Source: Planctomycetota bacterium (GTDB taxonomy: Bacteria > Planctomycetota > Planctomycetia > Pirellulales > Thermoguttaceae). From it: a stretch of DNA of 8,822 bases. The translations under genes were made by a program, and so were the position numbers. The stretch spans positions 1-8,822 of the forward strand of contig JANXQG010000306.1 in NCBI GenBank assembly GCA_025356915.1. Reading direction: 5' to 3'. The notes under the pieces are model-generated. The model did not search any database. It was given only the letters and a program-made list of their open reading frames with translations, and had not been told where the DNA came from. This document shows, one piece after another, positions 1 to 6,946 of the stretch. Every line of letters starts with the position of its first letter. Positions within the stretch are counted from its first letter, which is position 1.

Positions 1-34
1 CTTACGTAGTATCTGGAATTCGGTCCTCAATGCC

Positions 35-63
35 TTGACAATTTCCAGCCAGACGGCCAAAAT
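35..63 (+). promoter_or_regulatory. Candidate sigma-70 promoter for the FucP-like symporter
   Basis: A perfect TTGACA (35-40) is followed after exactly 17 bases by CAAAAT (58-63), which matches the TATAAT consensus at four of six positions. Transcription would start near position 70, leaving a leader of about 42 bases before the ATG at 112. No Shine-Dalgarno is visible before that ATG, which is common in planctomycetes. This is a consensus match only. No operator or riboswitch-like structure was seen in the short upstream stretch. Confidence 0.4.
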
Positions 64-111
64 CGAGGTTTCCGCTGGCACATTGCACAATTCTCGGGCA
101 CCAACCATACC

Positions 112-1932
112 ATGAGTACCGAAAAGAAAAGCCTTTTTGTAACGAACGACGGAAAGAACCTTATGTTCACGTTCGTTCTCGTCAGTTCGCTGTTTCTCCT
201 CTGGGGATTCTGCAACGGCATGATTGACGTCATGGACAAGCATTTCCAGACCGAATTGAACTTGAGCAAGTCGCAGTCGGCATGGGTGCAATTTGCCCAT
301 TACCTTGGTTACTTCCTGATGGCCATGCCGGCTGGCTGGCTGGCGAGCAAGTTGGGCTATAAAGGCGGCATCATCGTGGGCCTGCTGATGGTTGCGGTGG
401 GCGGATTTTGGTTTCTTCCCGCCACGTGGATCAACGCAATGACTCATCTGAATCCGCCCGTTGTATCACAAACTGCTGCATTCATTGCGTTTTTAGGCGG
501 GGTTTGTACCATTGCGGCCGGACTCACGTTCCTGGAGACAATTGCGAACCCTTACACCACGGTACTTGGGCCGCAGTGTTATGCCGCCACGCGCATCAAT
601 CTGGCCCAATCCTGCAATGGCATTGGCTGGATTTTTGGGCCGATCGTTGGCAGCATGTTCTTCTACGGAAAAGACGATGCCGGCAATAGCATCGGTAGCG
701 AGACACTTTATGTGCCCTACGTGATCGTCGCGGGAGTCGTCCTCTTGCTCTCGGTGGTATTCTATTTTGCCAAGGTTCCGGACATTCGAGCGGAAGACGA
801 CTATCATCTGGATGACTCCACTCCCAACGTCTCTCATTCGATTTGGACTCATCCGCACTTCGTCATGGCAGTTGTCGCACAGTTCTTCTACGTGGCCGCC
901 CAGGCCGGCATCTTCAGCTTTTTCATCAATTACATGACGATGGAGGTGCCTCCGATACCAGCCTCGTTGAACTCAAACATGACAAAGGTAGCAGACAGTT
1001 CGCCAGGTTTCATCAAGAGTTGGCTCACGGGTTGGATTGAAACACAGACGGCTTTTGCCCCGGGCGACATCAAGGATGTTCCGGCGTTTGCGGCCAAGCT
1101 GCGCGAGAAAGCCGATCCCGTGTCCGCCTTCTTGGTCAGCAAGATGTCGAAGGAGACTGTCCAGGCTATCGATGATTCCAAGGAGTCTTCCACGAATCTC
1201 CGATCCCTGCAATCGGCTTTGTTGCAGGACTTGAACGATATTGTGAAAAAACAAGCTATCTACAATCCCAAGGATGATCCCACGCGATTAGCGGGAATTC
1301 CATTGTCGGAGCGAAGTCAGAAACTTGCTCGCAGTCAAGAGCAGCTCAAGATTGAAGGCAAAAAGCTTCAAAGTGAAGACCACAATCGATTCAACCGCAT
1401 GATCTTAGAAGATACCTATCCTAAGTTGGTTCCTTTTGCTGATAATGTTCTGAGTATCAGCGACAAGGGTGCGTCAAATCTCGCTTCCTTGGGATTTATA
1501 TGCTTTCTGATCGGCCGATTCACCGGGGCCGGGTTCTTAAAGAAGTATTCCCCCCACAATATTCTAGGGCTTTATGCTTTGCTCAACATTGCGGTCTGCT
1601 TCTTGATTTTCTGCAAGCTCGGTTGGTTGTCGATGGTCTGCGTCTTCCTGAGCTACTTTTTCATGTCGATCATGTTCCCGACGATCTTTGCCCTGGGCAT
1701 TTTCGGTTTGGGCGATCGGGCCAAGAAGGCATCGGCTTACATCGTCATGGCAATCATGGGCGGGGCGATCCTACCCAAGCTGATGGGTTACGTCGCCGAC
1801 CAATACGATATGTCCCGGTCCTTTATCGTACCGATGGTTTGCTTCGGCATCGTGGCCCTTTACGGCTTCCTTTGGCCGAAGCTTGCCAATGCCGAGTCAA
1901 TGCACGTGGTGGGCGATGTGAAGAGACATTGA
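112..1932 (+). CDS. FucP-family major facilitator sugar:H+ symporter with a large TM7-TM8 insert
   Basis: This 606-residue inner-membrane transporter of the L-fucose permease (FucP) family probably imports a sugar with protons; the sugar itself is not readable. The N-terminal half shows LFLLWGFCNGMID, a GYFLMAMPAGWLASKLGYKGG loop, FLETIANPY and RINLAQSCNGIG. D39 and E142 align by my reading with E. coli FucP D46 and E135, the residues linked to proton coupling and sugar binding. TM7 has the family-typical AQFFYVAAQAG (near 257-268), and the C-terminal half resumes with FLIGRFTGAGFLKKYSPH and FMSIMFPTIFALGI. About 175 residues (roughly 276-452) that E. coli FucP (about 438 residues) lacks sit between TM7 and TM8, in a loop expected to be periplasmic. 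ATG 112 is the only usable start: an in-frame TAG lies at 7-9. The gene is convergent with the operon on the other strand. Confidence 0.92.
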   Translation: MSTEKKSLFVTNDGKNLMFTFVLVSSLFLLWGFCNGMIDVMDKHFQTELNLSKSQSAWVQFAHYLGYFLMAMPAGWLASKLGYKGGIIVGLLMVAVGGFWFLPATWINAMTHLNPPVVSQTAAFIAFLGGVCTIAAGLTFLETIANPYTTVLGPQCYAATRINLAQSCNGIGWIFGPIVGSMFFYGKDDAGNSIGSETLYVPYVIVAGVVLLLSVVFYFAKVPDIRAEDDYHLDDSTPNVSHSIWTHPHFVMAVVAQFFYVAAQAGIFSFFINYMTMEVPPIPASLNSNMTKVADSSPGFIKSWLTGWIETQTAFAPGDIKDVPAFAAKLREKADPVSAFLVSKMSKETVQAIDDSKESSTNLRSLQSALLQDLNDIVKKQAIYNPKDDPTRLAGIPLSERSQKLARSQEQLKIEGKKLQSEDHNRFNRMILEDTYPKLVPFADNVLSISDKGASNLASLGFICFLIGRFTGAGFLKKYSPHNILGLYALLNIAVCFLIFCKLGWLSMVCVFLSYFFMSIMFPTIFALGIFGLGDRAKKASAYIVMAIMGGAILPKLMGYVADQYDMSRSFIVPMVCFGIVALYGFLWPKLANAESMHVVGDVKRH

Positions 1933-2146
1933 TGATGGCGAATTTTGGAGAAAGCACAATCGTGTGCGGACGATGTCGCAGGGTTGATGGCGACGTTGTG
2001 GTTGGGTATCGCCAATTACCTGCCCGGTAGCACTTGACTGAGGATTTTATCGGTTGAAGAACCCATGACCGTGCCAATGAATCAAATCCCTGGTGGTGGG
2101 CTGCAATGGACGGCCCAGACCGTCAAAGACCAGGATCACTGGACGG

Positions 2147-2701
2147 TTATTGACCGGCAAAGATATCGCCCACGCGGCAACGAAAGCCGGGGAGGACATC
2201 CTCGGCGGTCAGTTCCTCGTTTTCCGTTAGCGTGACGATGCTTCCATCGGAGTGATACACGCTCACCGTTCGCAGCAATGGGTTGACGATCCAAATTAGC
2301 TGCGCGCCACCCGTAAGCCAGGCATTCGCCTTTTCGTTCACTTCGCGATACGTGTCGCCAGGCGAAACGACCTCCACGGCCAAATCAGGTGCGCCGGGCC
2401 AGAATGCGTCCTCAGGCAGGTCGAGCGGAATGTGTTCATTGCGGATAAAAGCGATGTCCGGGGCACGCACGGTGTCGGGGTCACGGCTAAGAAGAAAACC
2501 CGTTTCGGCTAGAAGGGCTTCTCCACACGGATTTCGATCGAGGTAGGTTGCGATAAGCCGATAGAGCCGGCCACCAACCTTGCCATGTCGCCAACCGGCA
2601 GGTGACATTTGATGTAGTTCTCCCGAAAGCAATTCGTACCGAAAGCCGTCGCTCGGCATGTGCAAAAGCTGTTCGGCTGTGAATAGGGTTATCGTACTCA
2701 T
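2147..2701 (-). CDS. Uma2 family protein (DUF820, PD-(D/E)XK nuclease-like fold)
   Basis: This 184-residue protein has the Uma2 (PF05685) layout: an N-terminal FRYELLSGELHQMSP segment, then RAPDIAFI (79-86), APDLAVEVVSPGD (104-116) and a helix EKANAWLTGGAQLIWIVNP (123-141). The family has a restriction-endonuclease-like fold. D106, E110 and K124 are the most likely remaining metal/catalytic residues, so the site looks intact. The biological role of Uma2 proteins is not established; they occur in many copies in cyanobacteria and planctomycetes. The start at 2699-2701 is set by a good Shine-Dalgarno (GGAGGT, 2707-2712). The frame stays open far upstream, but that extension overlaps the isomerase gene and is not protein-like. 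It lies 50 bases after the TIM-barrel gene, so it may be the last gene of the operon or a separately transcribed passenger. Confidence 0.88.
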   Translation of the reverse strand: MSTITLFTAEQLLHMPSDGFRYELLSGELHQMSPAGWRHGKVGGRLYRLIATYLDRNPCGEALLAETGFLLSRDPDTVRAPDIAFIRNEHIPLDLPEDAFWPGAPDLAVEVVSPGDTYREVNEKANAWLTGGAQLIWIVNPLLRTVSVYHSDGSIVTLTENEELTAEDVLPGFRCRVGDIFAGQ

Positions 2702-2751
2702 GGCAAACCTCCATCCGTATTTTTTGACTGCGACGGGCGGCGGGGTTACCG

Positions 2752-3594
2752 CTAGAGTATCGTCCCTTTCAGCTCTTCCAGGAGCCGCATGCCGGAGCCG
2801 ATCTCCTGCTTCTGCCGCTCGGGATCTTGCGGAATCTCTCGTTCGATTGTCAAGGGACCGTCGTAGCCGATCTCCTTGAGCGTCCGGAGGAACCGCTCCA
2901 TGCCTACGTCGCCTTGGCCCAAGGGCACCTCGGTGCCCCACTCTTCGCCGGGTCGCTCCGCCCACTTGGCGTCTTTGCAGTGTACGCTCCGCACGTAACG
3001 GCCGACTTTCTTCAAGGCATCGATCGGATCGCCGGAGCCGTAAAGAATCATGTTCGCCGGATCGAAGTTGACAAACAAATTGCCGCAGCCGGTATCGGCC
3101 AAGAACTTCAATAACGTATCGGCCGACTCCTGACCGGTTTCGAGATGGACGCGCTGGTTCTGCGTTTGGCAGTGGTTGCAAAGATCGCGGGTCACGGCAA
3201 GCACCTCCCCATGGATCGGGTCCGAGGCGTCGTGCGGCACGAAGCCTAGGTGCAGACCGACGACATCCACGCCCAGCAGACGGGTGAAGTCGGCAATCTC
3301 TTTCATTTCCTTCACGCGAGCTGCGCGGGTTTCGGGCGGAACCAAGCCGACCGTCCGCTTGACCGTGGGAATATCAGCATAGCTCTCGCCATCAAAACCA
3401 CCGAAAACAACGGTGATCTTCATGCCCAGGTCCGTCACGTGGGCAAGGAATTCACGGGCACGCTGCGGAGTGCGGCTCGTGGTGCGCGGGGCATGAAGCT
3501 GGATCGTCGGCACGCCCAACTCGTGGGCCACGCTAAGATGAACGCCGAAACCAGCATCGACGCTGGCAAAAACTCCGAGAGGCCAACGGGACAT
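2752..3594 (-). CDS. Sugar phosphate isomerase/epimerase-like TIM barrel (AP endonuclease 2 / xylose isomerase-like superfamily)
   Basis: This 280-residue cytosolic protein of the xylose-isomerase-like TIM-barrel superfamily (PF01261) usually isomerises or epimerises sugars or keto-sugars, or acts as a dehydratase, using a divalent metal. The four expected metal ligands are all present: E152 (HLETGQE), D178 (NFDPANM), H205 (VHCKDA) and E251 (TIEREI). H115 (GLHLGF) and K207 are further likely active-site residues. The N-terminus (PLGVFASVDAG) is strand 1 of the barrel, and no signal peptide is seen. ATG 3592-3594 is chosen because the Shine-Dalgarno TAAGGAG lies 6 bases upstream; an ATG 23 codons earlier would overlap the preceding gene by 59 bases. 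The preceding oxidoreductase stops 10 bases upstream, so the two are probably translationally coupled. The substrate is unknown. The pairing with Gfo/Idh/MocA proteins is typical of planctomycete carbohydrate loci. Confidence 0.9.
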   Translation of the reverse strand: MSRWPLGVFASVDAGFGVHLSVAHELGVPTIQLHAPRTTSRTPQRAREFLAHVTDLGMKITVVFGGFDGESYADIPTVKRTVGLVPPETRAARVKEMKEIADFTRLLGVDVVGLHLGFVPHDASDPIHGEVLAVTRDLCNHCQTQNQRVHLETGQESADTLLKFLADTGCGNLFVNFDPANMILYGSGDPIDALKKVGRYVRSVHCKDAKWAERPGEEWGTEVPLGQGDVGMERFLRTLKEIGYDGPLTIEREIPQDPERQKQEIGSGMRLLEELKGTIL

Positions 3595-3600
3595 GAAAGG

Positions 3601-3607
3601 CTCCTTA
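3601..3607 (-). promoter_or_regulatory. Shine-Dalgarno overlapping an upstream stop codon
   Basis: On the minus strand this reads TAAGGAG, a strong ribosome binding site 6 bases before the ATG of the TIM-barrel gene. Its first three bases are the TAA stop of the preceding oxidoreductase. A ribosome terminating on the upstream gene sits directly on the initiation site of the next, which favours coupled translation. It also decides the start of the TIM-barrel gene. Confidence 0.8.
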
Positions 3608-5179
3608 CAGTTCGTCGGGCGTTTTGTCGCTTTTGACGTCAAACCAGTCCTTATCGAAATCAACCCGTGTCTCCAGCTTCACCGCCTTGGCGGCGGCGAC
3701 TGTGAGCACTGTGGTGTAGAGACCGGCTGCGGCATCGCAAAGGGGTTTTGGGCTCCCCTTGTTGTCCGCCGGCGGCTTGCAGCAGAATGCCCAATGCTCC
3801 AACTCCGTGGCAAAGCCCGCATCAGCTCCCTGCAAGGCCAATCGGCCGAGGGCTTCCGACTCTTCATCGGCCTTGCCATCCTTGGGCACCGCGATTGTGG
3901 GCACGCCCTTGGAATCTTTCTTTTCGACCACGCGCACGTTCTTGTCAACGTCTAACGTACGGAAGAGCATCGCCTTCTGCTCGTTCTCCAAAACGAGCGA
4001 CCCTAGCCGGCCCAGAACCGTTTCGCCGTAGCCGTCGAATTCGTTGCCGATGATCAGGTCGAACTGCACGGCGATCTTTTTGCGGGCCTTGGGCGGGATA
4101 TTCTTGTCATCGACATACCCCTGGATGGCATACTCAAAGACACAATGGACATGGTCGTCGATGTCGCCTGCGGCATCGCGGAGGATCTGGCTGCCGCTGC
4201 CAGCCACGCTGAGCGGATAAGGCCGCTCGGAATCGCGGTTGGGCGTGGCAGCGACGAACATTGCGGCCGCCTCGAAAAGCTGGCTGCCAAGTTCCGCCAA
4301 CAGGCCGCCACTATATTTCTCGTAAAGCTGCCAGCGGACCAACTCCAACGGGTTGCTATAGCCAGCGAACTTCAGGGCGGCCTCTTCCTTGGGGACATTC
4401 TGCCACCAATCAATCTTGAATTCGTCGGGCTTCTTGGCTTTCTTTTTGTCTTCTTTTTTGGCGGCTTCACCTTTCGCGGGCTTATTCTCAGGCTTCAAGA
4501 CATGCCACTGGGAACGAATGTAATGCACATCGTCCAAAAGATTAAGGCGGACCATTTCCAGAGCGTGATCGTAGATCCAGTTGTAGCACCGCTGCTGGCC
4601 AACGGCCAGGATGAGATTCTTCTGGGCCGCCTTGTTTGCGACCTTTTTGGCATCGGCAACGGTCAAGGCCATCGGTGTTTCGACGAAGACATGCAGCCCG
4701 GCCTCCAGTGCCGCCAACGCTGCGGGGGCGTGCAGGTGCGAGGGCAGTGCGATGATCACGGCGTTGAGGTTGTCGTGCTCGGCACTCTTGAGCAGCTCTT
4801 CGTACGAAGCATGGAAAACGACATCTTTCCTCATCTCTTCGGCGGTAGTCCAGCCCTTGCTCTTATAGACCGACATCAAGGCTTCCGCCGCACGGTCCTG
4901 ATTCGACGGACGGAGGTCGGCAACCGACTTCACCACAATATAATCCGGGTTGATTGCCGACAACAAACGCAGACCCTGTTGGCCCGTACCAAGGATACCC
5001 ACAATCAGTGGTCCATCCTTTGGCTTCCCGTACTTGAAGTGCTCCGCTTCCAGGCCATGCCGAGGCGAAAGCCCATCATGCAGGGCCTTTGTGACCAGGT
5101 TGCGGCGGATCAGCTTGCTGCCGACGGCACTGTGAAAATTTTCCACGCCGGATACTTTGTCGCTGGCACGCAGATACAT
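3605..5179 (-). CDS. Gfo/Idh/MocA family protein lacking both catalytic signature residues (probable pseudoenzyme)
   Basis: This 524-residue protein has a Rossmann NAD(P)-binding fold: VGILGTGQQG with G64-T-G66-Q-Q-G69, then SVADLRP, then IIALPSHLH. A Gfo/Idh/MocA C-terminal domain ends with ELEHWAFCC. It is clearly a paralogue of the gene just upstream. Two signature positions are changed. The EKP motif reads E167-T168-P169, losing the usual catalytic lysine. The DxxxH motif reads E-L-G-S-Q, with Q300 in place of the histidine. It may therefore bind cofactor or sugar without normal catalysis, or act as a partner subunit. The first 57 residues carry no signal peptide, so a cytosolic location is expected. 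A lysine/alanine-rich linker occupies roughly residues 229-257. ATG 5177-5179 has a Shine-Dalgarno TAGGAG (5188-5193) at 8 bases. The frame is intact, which argues against simple decay. Confidence 0.88.
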   Translation of the reverse strand: MYLRASDKVSGVENFHSAVGSKLIRRNLVTKALHDGLSPRHGLEAEHFKYGKPKDGPLIVGILGTGQQGLRLLSAINPDYIVVKSVADLRPSNQDRAAEALMSVYKSKGWTTAEEMRKDVVFHASYEELLKSAEHDNLNAVIIALPSHLHAPAALAALEAGLHVFVETPMALTVADAKKVANKAAQKNLILAVGQQRCYNWIYDHALEMVRLNLLDDVHYIRSQWHVLKPENKPAKGEAAKKEDKKKAKKPDEFKIDWWQNVPKEEAALKFAGYSNPLELVRWQLYEKYSGGLLAELGSQLFEAAAMFVAATPNRDSERPYPLSVAGSGSQILRDAAGDIDDHVHCVFEYAIQGYVDDKNIPPKARKKIAVQFDLIIGNEFDGYGETVLGRLGSLVLENEQKAMLFRTLDVDKNVRVVEKKDSKGVPTIAVPKDGKADEESEALGRLALQGADAGFATELEHWAFCCKPPADNKGSPKPLCDAAAGLYTTVLTVAAAKAVKLETRVDFDKDWFDVKSDKTPDEL

Positions 5180-5196
5180 GGATGGTTCTCCTAGTA

Positions 5197-5255
5197 GTAG
5201 GTCAGGCTTTCCAGCCTGACAGAACTGACAAGTCAGGCTAGAAAGCCCGACCTAC
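5197..5255 (-). repeat. REP-like interspersed palindrome between the two oxidoreductase genes
   Basis: Two 25-base arms (5197-5221 and 5231-5255) form an inverted repeat matching at 22 of 25 positions, around a 9-base loop. In the minus-strand operon mRNA the two internal differences become G-U wobbles, so 24 consecutive pairs can form with only the loop-closing position unpaired. On the plus strand they would be A-C mismatches. Each arm is itself a small hairpin (GGCT-TTCC/TTCT-AGCC), and CTGACA occurs twice around the loop (5216-5221, 5225-5230). The right arm contains the TAG stop (5252-5254) of the upstream gene, and the left arm ends three bases short of the next gene's Shine-Dalgarno. 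I recall similar GTAGGTC..GGCTTTC..AGCCTGAC units from planctomycete genomes but cannot verify that here. Likely roles are mRNA stabilisation or control of relative expression. Confidence 0.85.
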
Positions 5256-6946
5256 GTAGGCTCGATCTTCAGATCCCTTTCGGGGGTGTCGTCCTTTTCT
5301 GACTCAAACCACTCTGGCTTGAAGCGGATGGGCTGGCCTGTCCGCACGGCAAGATTGGTCGTTAAGGCAATGATCGCATCGGCCATGGCAACCTTCGGAG
5401 TGCAGCGAGGTTGGTTCTCCGGTGCGGGATGACGGATGCACCAAGCCCAATGCTCCAACTCTTCCACATAACCGCGGCTGACCGGGCCTCCGGCAGCACC
5501 GCCGGCCTTGCGAGCCGGTCCGCTGGCCTGGGTATCGAGCGACGGGCCTCCGCCTCCCCCAGAAACCTTGACGGTAGTTTCACCGTCGCCTTCGTCGCCG
5601 CTGCCGGTCAATAGCTTGAGATCTTGCTCCTTCTCCAAGGCAAGGGTGCCCTTGGTCCCGTAGACGAGTTCGCCGTAACCTAGGTACCCGTTGCCGTTGA
5701 TCGAAGCGTACTGCACCGAAATCTTCTTGCGATGTGTTTTCTTGTCTTTTTCATCATATTCCGGCATGGGGAATTCAATGATGCAGCAGACATGGTCCTC
5801 GATGTCGCGGTCAGGGCCGAAGATCGGGCGGTTTGCAGCGGCCACAACCCGCAAGGGATGCGCGTGCGGATGTCCCTCCGGATAAAGAGCCGAGACGAAG
5901 ATGCTGGCCGCGTCGAGTTGGTGACTGCCGAGTTCGGCCATCATGCCCGCTCCTGTTTGATCCCAGAGCCGCCAACGAATCAATTCTTCCAGCGGCGTGC
6001 AATCATAGACGACTTTACCGTTGGCATCCTTGACCGTCTTACCCTTGTAACCCAGGGCCTTGTCCATCTGGATCAATTGCCTATCGGCAACCTGGGCTTC
6101 GAGCTGGCCCAGTACCTTGAGCCAACCCTCGGTCTCGCTGCCGTAAGATTGCTGCAAGGCCCTGCGAGCCTTGACGATCTCGGCATCGAGTTTGATGGGC
6201 ATATCCTCCTGCTTGGCACCGGGAGGCAGCGGCATCTTCCAGCTATCGTTGTACGGTGGCGGCAGATTACTGCGGTGCCATTGGGCGCGAATGGAGTGAA
6301 CGTCGCCCAGCAGGCCGCGCTGGATCCAATCTTTAGCCTGCCAATACTTAACGTTGTAATGCCGCTGGTGACCGATCGCCAGGTAGAGCTTCTGCGCGTC
6401 GGCCACGCGGGTCATTTCCTTGCACTGGCCAACCGTTTGAGCCATGAGTTTCTCAGTGATCACATGCAGCCCCTGCTTCATGGCCGCGATCGCGATTTCG
6501 GCGTGCAAGTGCAGCGGCGTGGCGATGATGATCGCCTCAATGCCGTCTTTTTTGGCGTTTTCCAAAAGCTCCTGGTATGGCCCGTAAACCTTCACCCGCT
6601 TCTTGGCTTCTGTTTCAGTCTTCCAGCCGTAGATCGACATCAGGCCGGGACGAACCGGCAGCAGCGAAGGCTTGTTATCTTTGTTCGTCCAGTCGCCGTG
6701 AAAGGCACGGAACTGGTTGAAAGGGCGGATGTCGGCAATCGACTTGACCGCAATGAAATTAGGATTCAAGGCCCCGATCAAGACGCTACCTTCGTCGCCG
6801 GTGCCAATCACGCCAACACGAACCGGTGAACGGATCGCCTTGTTGTAACCAAAGTAGAATCCGCCCAGCCCGACGCCAGCCAGGGCACTGGCAGCCACAC
6901 CCGCCTTGAGAAAATCGCGTCGCGATACGTCAGGGGAATTGCTCAT
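5252..6946 (-). CDS. Tat-exported Gfo/Idh/MocA family oxidoreductase
   Basis: This 564-residue NAD(P)-dependent oxidoreductase probably acts on a sugar or cyclitol derivative outside the cytoplasmic membrane. The N-terminus is a twin-arginine signal: S8-R9-R10-D11-F12-L13-K14 followed by an Ala/Gly-rich hydrophobic stretch to about residue 34. The Rossmann motif is VGVIGTGDEG with G48-T-G50-D-E-G53, followed by SIADIRP and IIATPLHLH. The catalytic lysine is kept in E165-K166-L167, although the motif proline is replaced by leucine. The second signature reads E-L-G-S-H with H342 retained. An insert of about 90 residues (roughly 232-322) precedes this site, and a glycine-rich linker lies near 455-480. 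ELEHWAWC near the C-terminus matches the paralogue. The ATG overlaps the stop of the DoxX gene (ATGA), with AAGGA upstream. The stop codon lies within the downstream palindrome, giving an ending of KIEPT. Confidence 0.92.
   Translation of the reverse strand: MSNSPDVSRRDFLKAGVAASALAGVGLGGFYFGYNKAIRSPVRVGVIGTGDEGSVLIGALNPNFIAVKSIADIRPFNQFRAFHGDWTNKDNKPSLLPVRPGLMSIYGWKTETEAKKRVKVYGPYQELLENAKKDGIEAIIIATPLHLHAEIAIAAMKQGLHVITEKLMAQTVGQCKEMTRVADAQKLYLAIGHQRHYNVKYWQAKDWIQRGLLGDVHSIRAQWHRSNLPPPYNDSWKMPLPPGAKQEDMPIKLDAEIVKARRALQQSYGSETEGWLKVLGQLEAQVADRQLIQMDKALGYKGKTVKDANGKVVYDCTPLEELIRWRLWDQTGAGMMAELGSHQLDAASIFVSALYPEGHPHAHPLRVVAAANRPIFGPDRDIEDHVCCIIEFPMPEYDEKDKKTHRKKISVQYASINGNGYLGYGELVYGTKGTLALEKEQDLKLLTGSGDEGDGETTVKVSGGGGGPSLDTQASGPARKAGGAAGGPVSRGYVEELEHWAWCIRHPAPENQPRCTPKVAMADAIIALTTNLAVRTGQPIRFKPEWFESEKDDTPERDLKIEPT

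Noticed and set aside
27..269. 80-codon minus-strand frame over the symporter start
   Set aside because: Antisense to the conserved N-terminus of the symporter with no protein features.
2109..2142. Two small hairpins (GACGG/CCGTC and CCAG/CTGG) as a bidirectional terminator
   Set aside because: Stems are only 4-5 pairs and no T-run follows on either strand. They may be chance.
2737..2754. Terminator between the TIM-barrel and Uma2 genes
   Set aside because: Only a 4-base GCGG/CCGC stem is possible, and the A-run downstream on the minus strand is not a U-tract.
2702..3181. 160-residue N-terminal extension of the Uma2 frame
   Set aside because: It overlaps the TIM-barrel gene in another frame, is arginine-rich and unlike the family. 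GGAGGT before ATG 2699-2701 marks the true start.
3595..3663. 23-residue extension of the TIM-barrel gene
   Set aside because: It would overlap the preceding oxidoreductase, while TAAGGAG sits exactly before the internal ATG where the barrel's first strand begins.
4145..5194. 349-codon plus-strand open frame opposite the second oxidoreductase
   Set aside because: It is antisense to a clear family member with intact motifs, and its translation shows no recognisable domain. Long antisense frames are expected from the codon bias here.
5732..6829. 365-codon plus-strand open frame opposite the Tat oxidoreductase
   Set aside because: Antisense to a well-supported gene, rich in repeated His/Arg/Leu shadow composition and without domain features.
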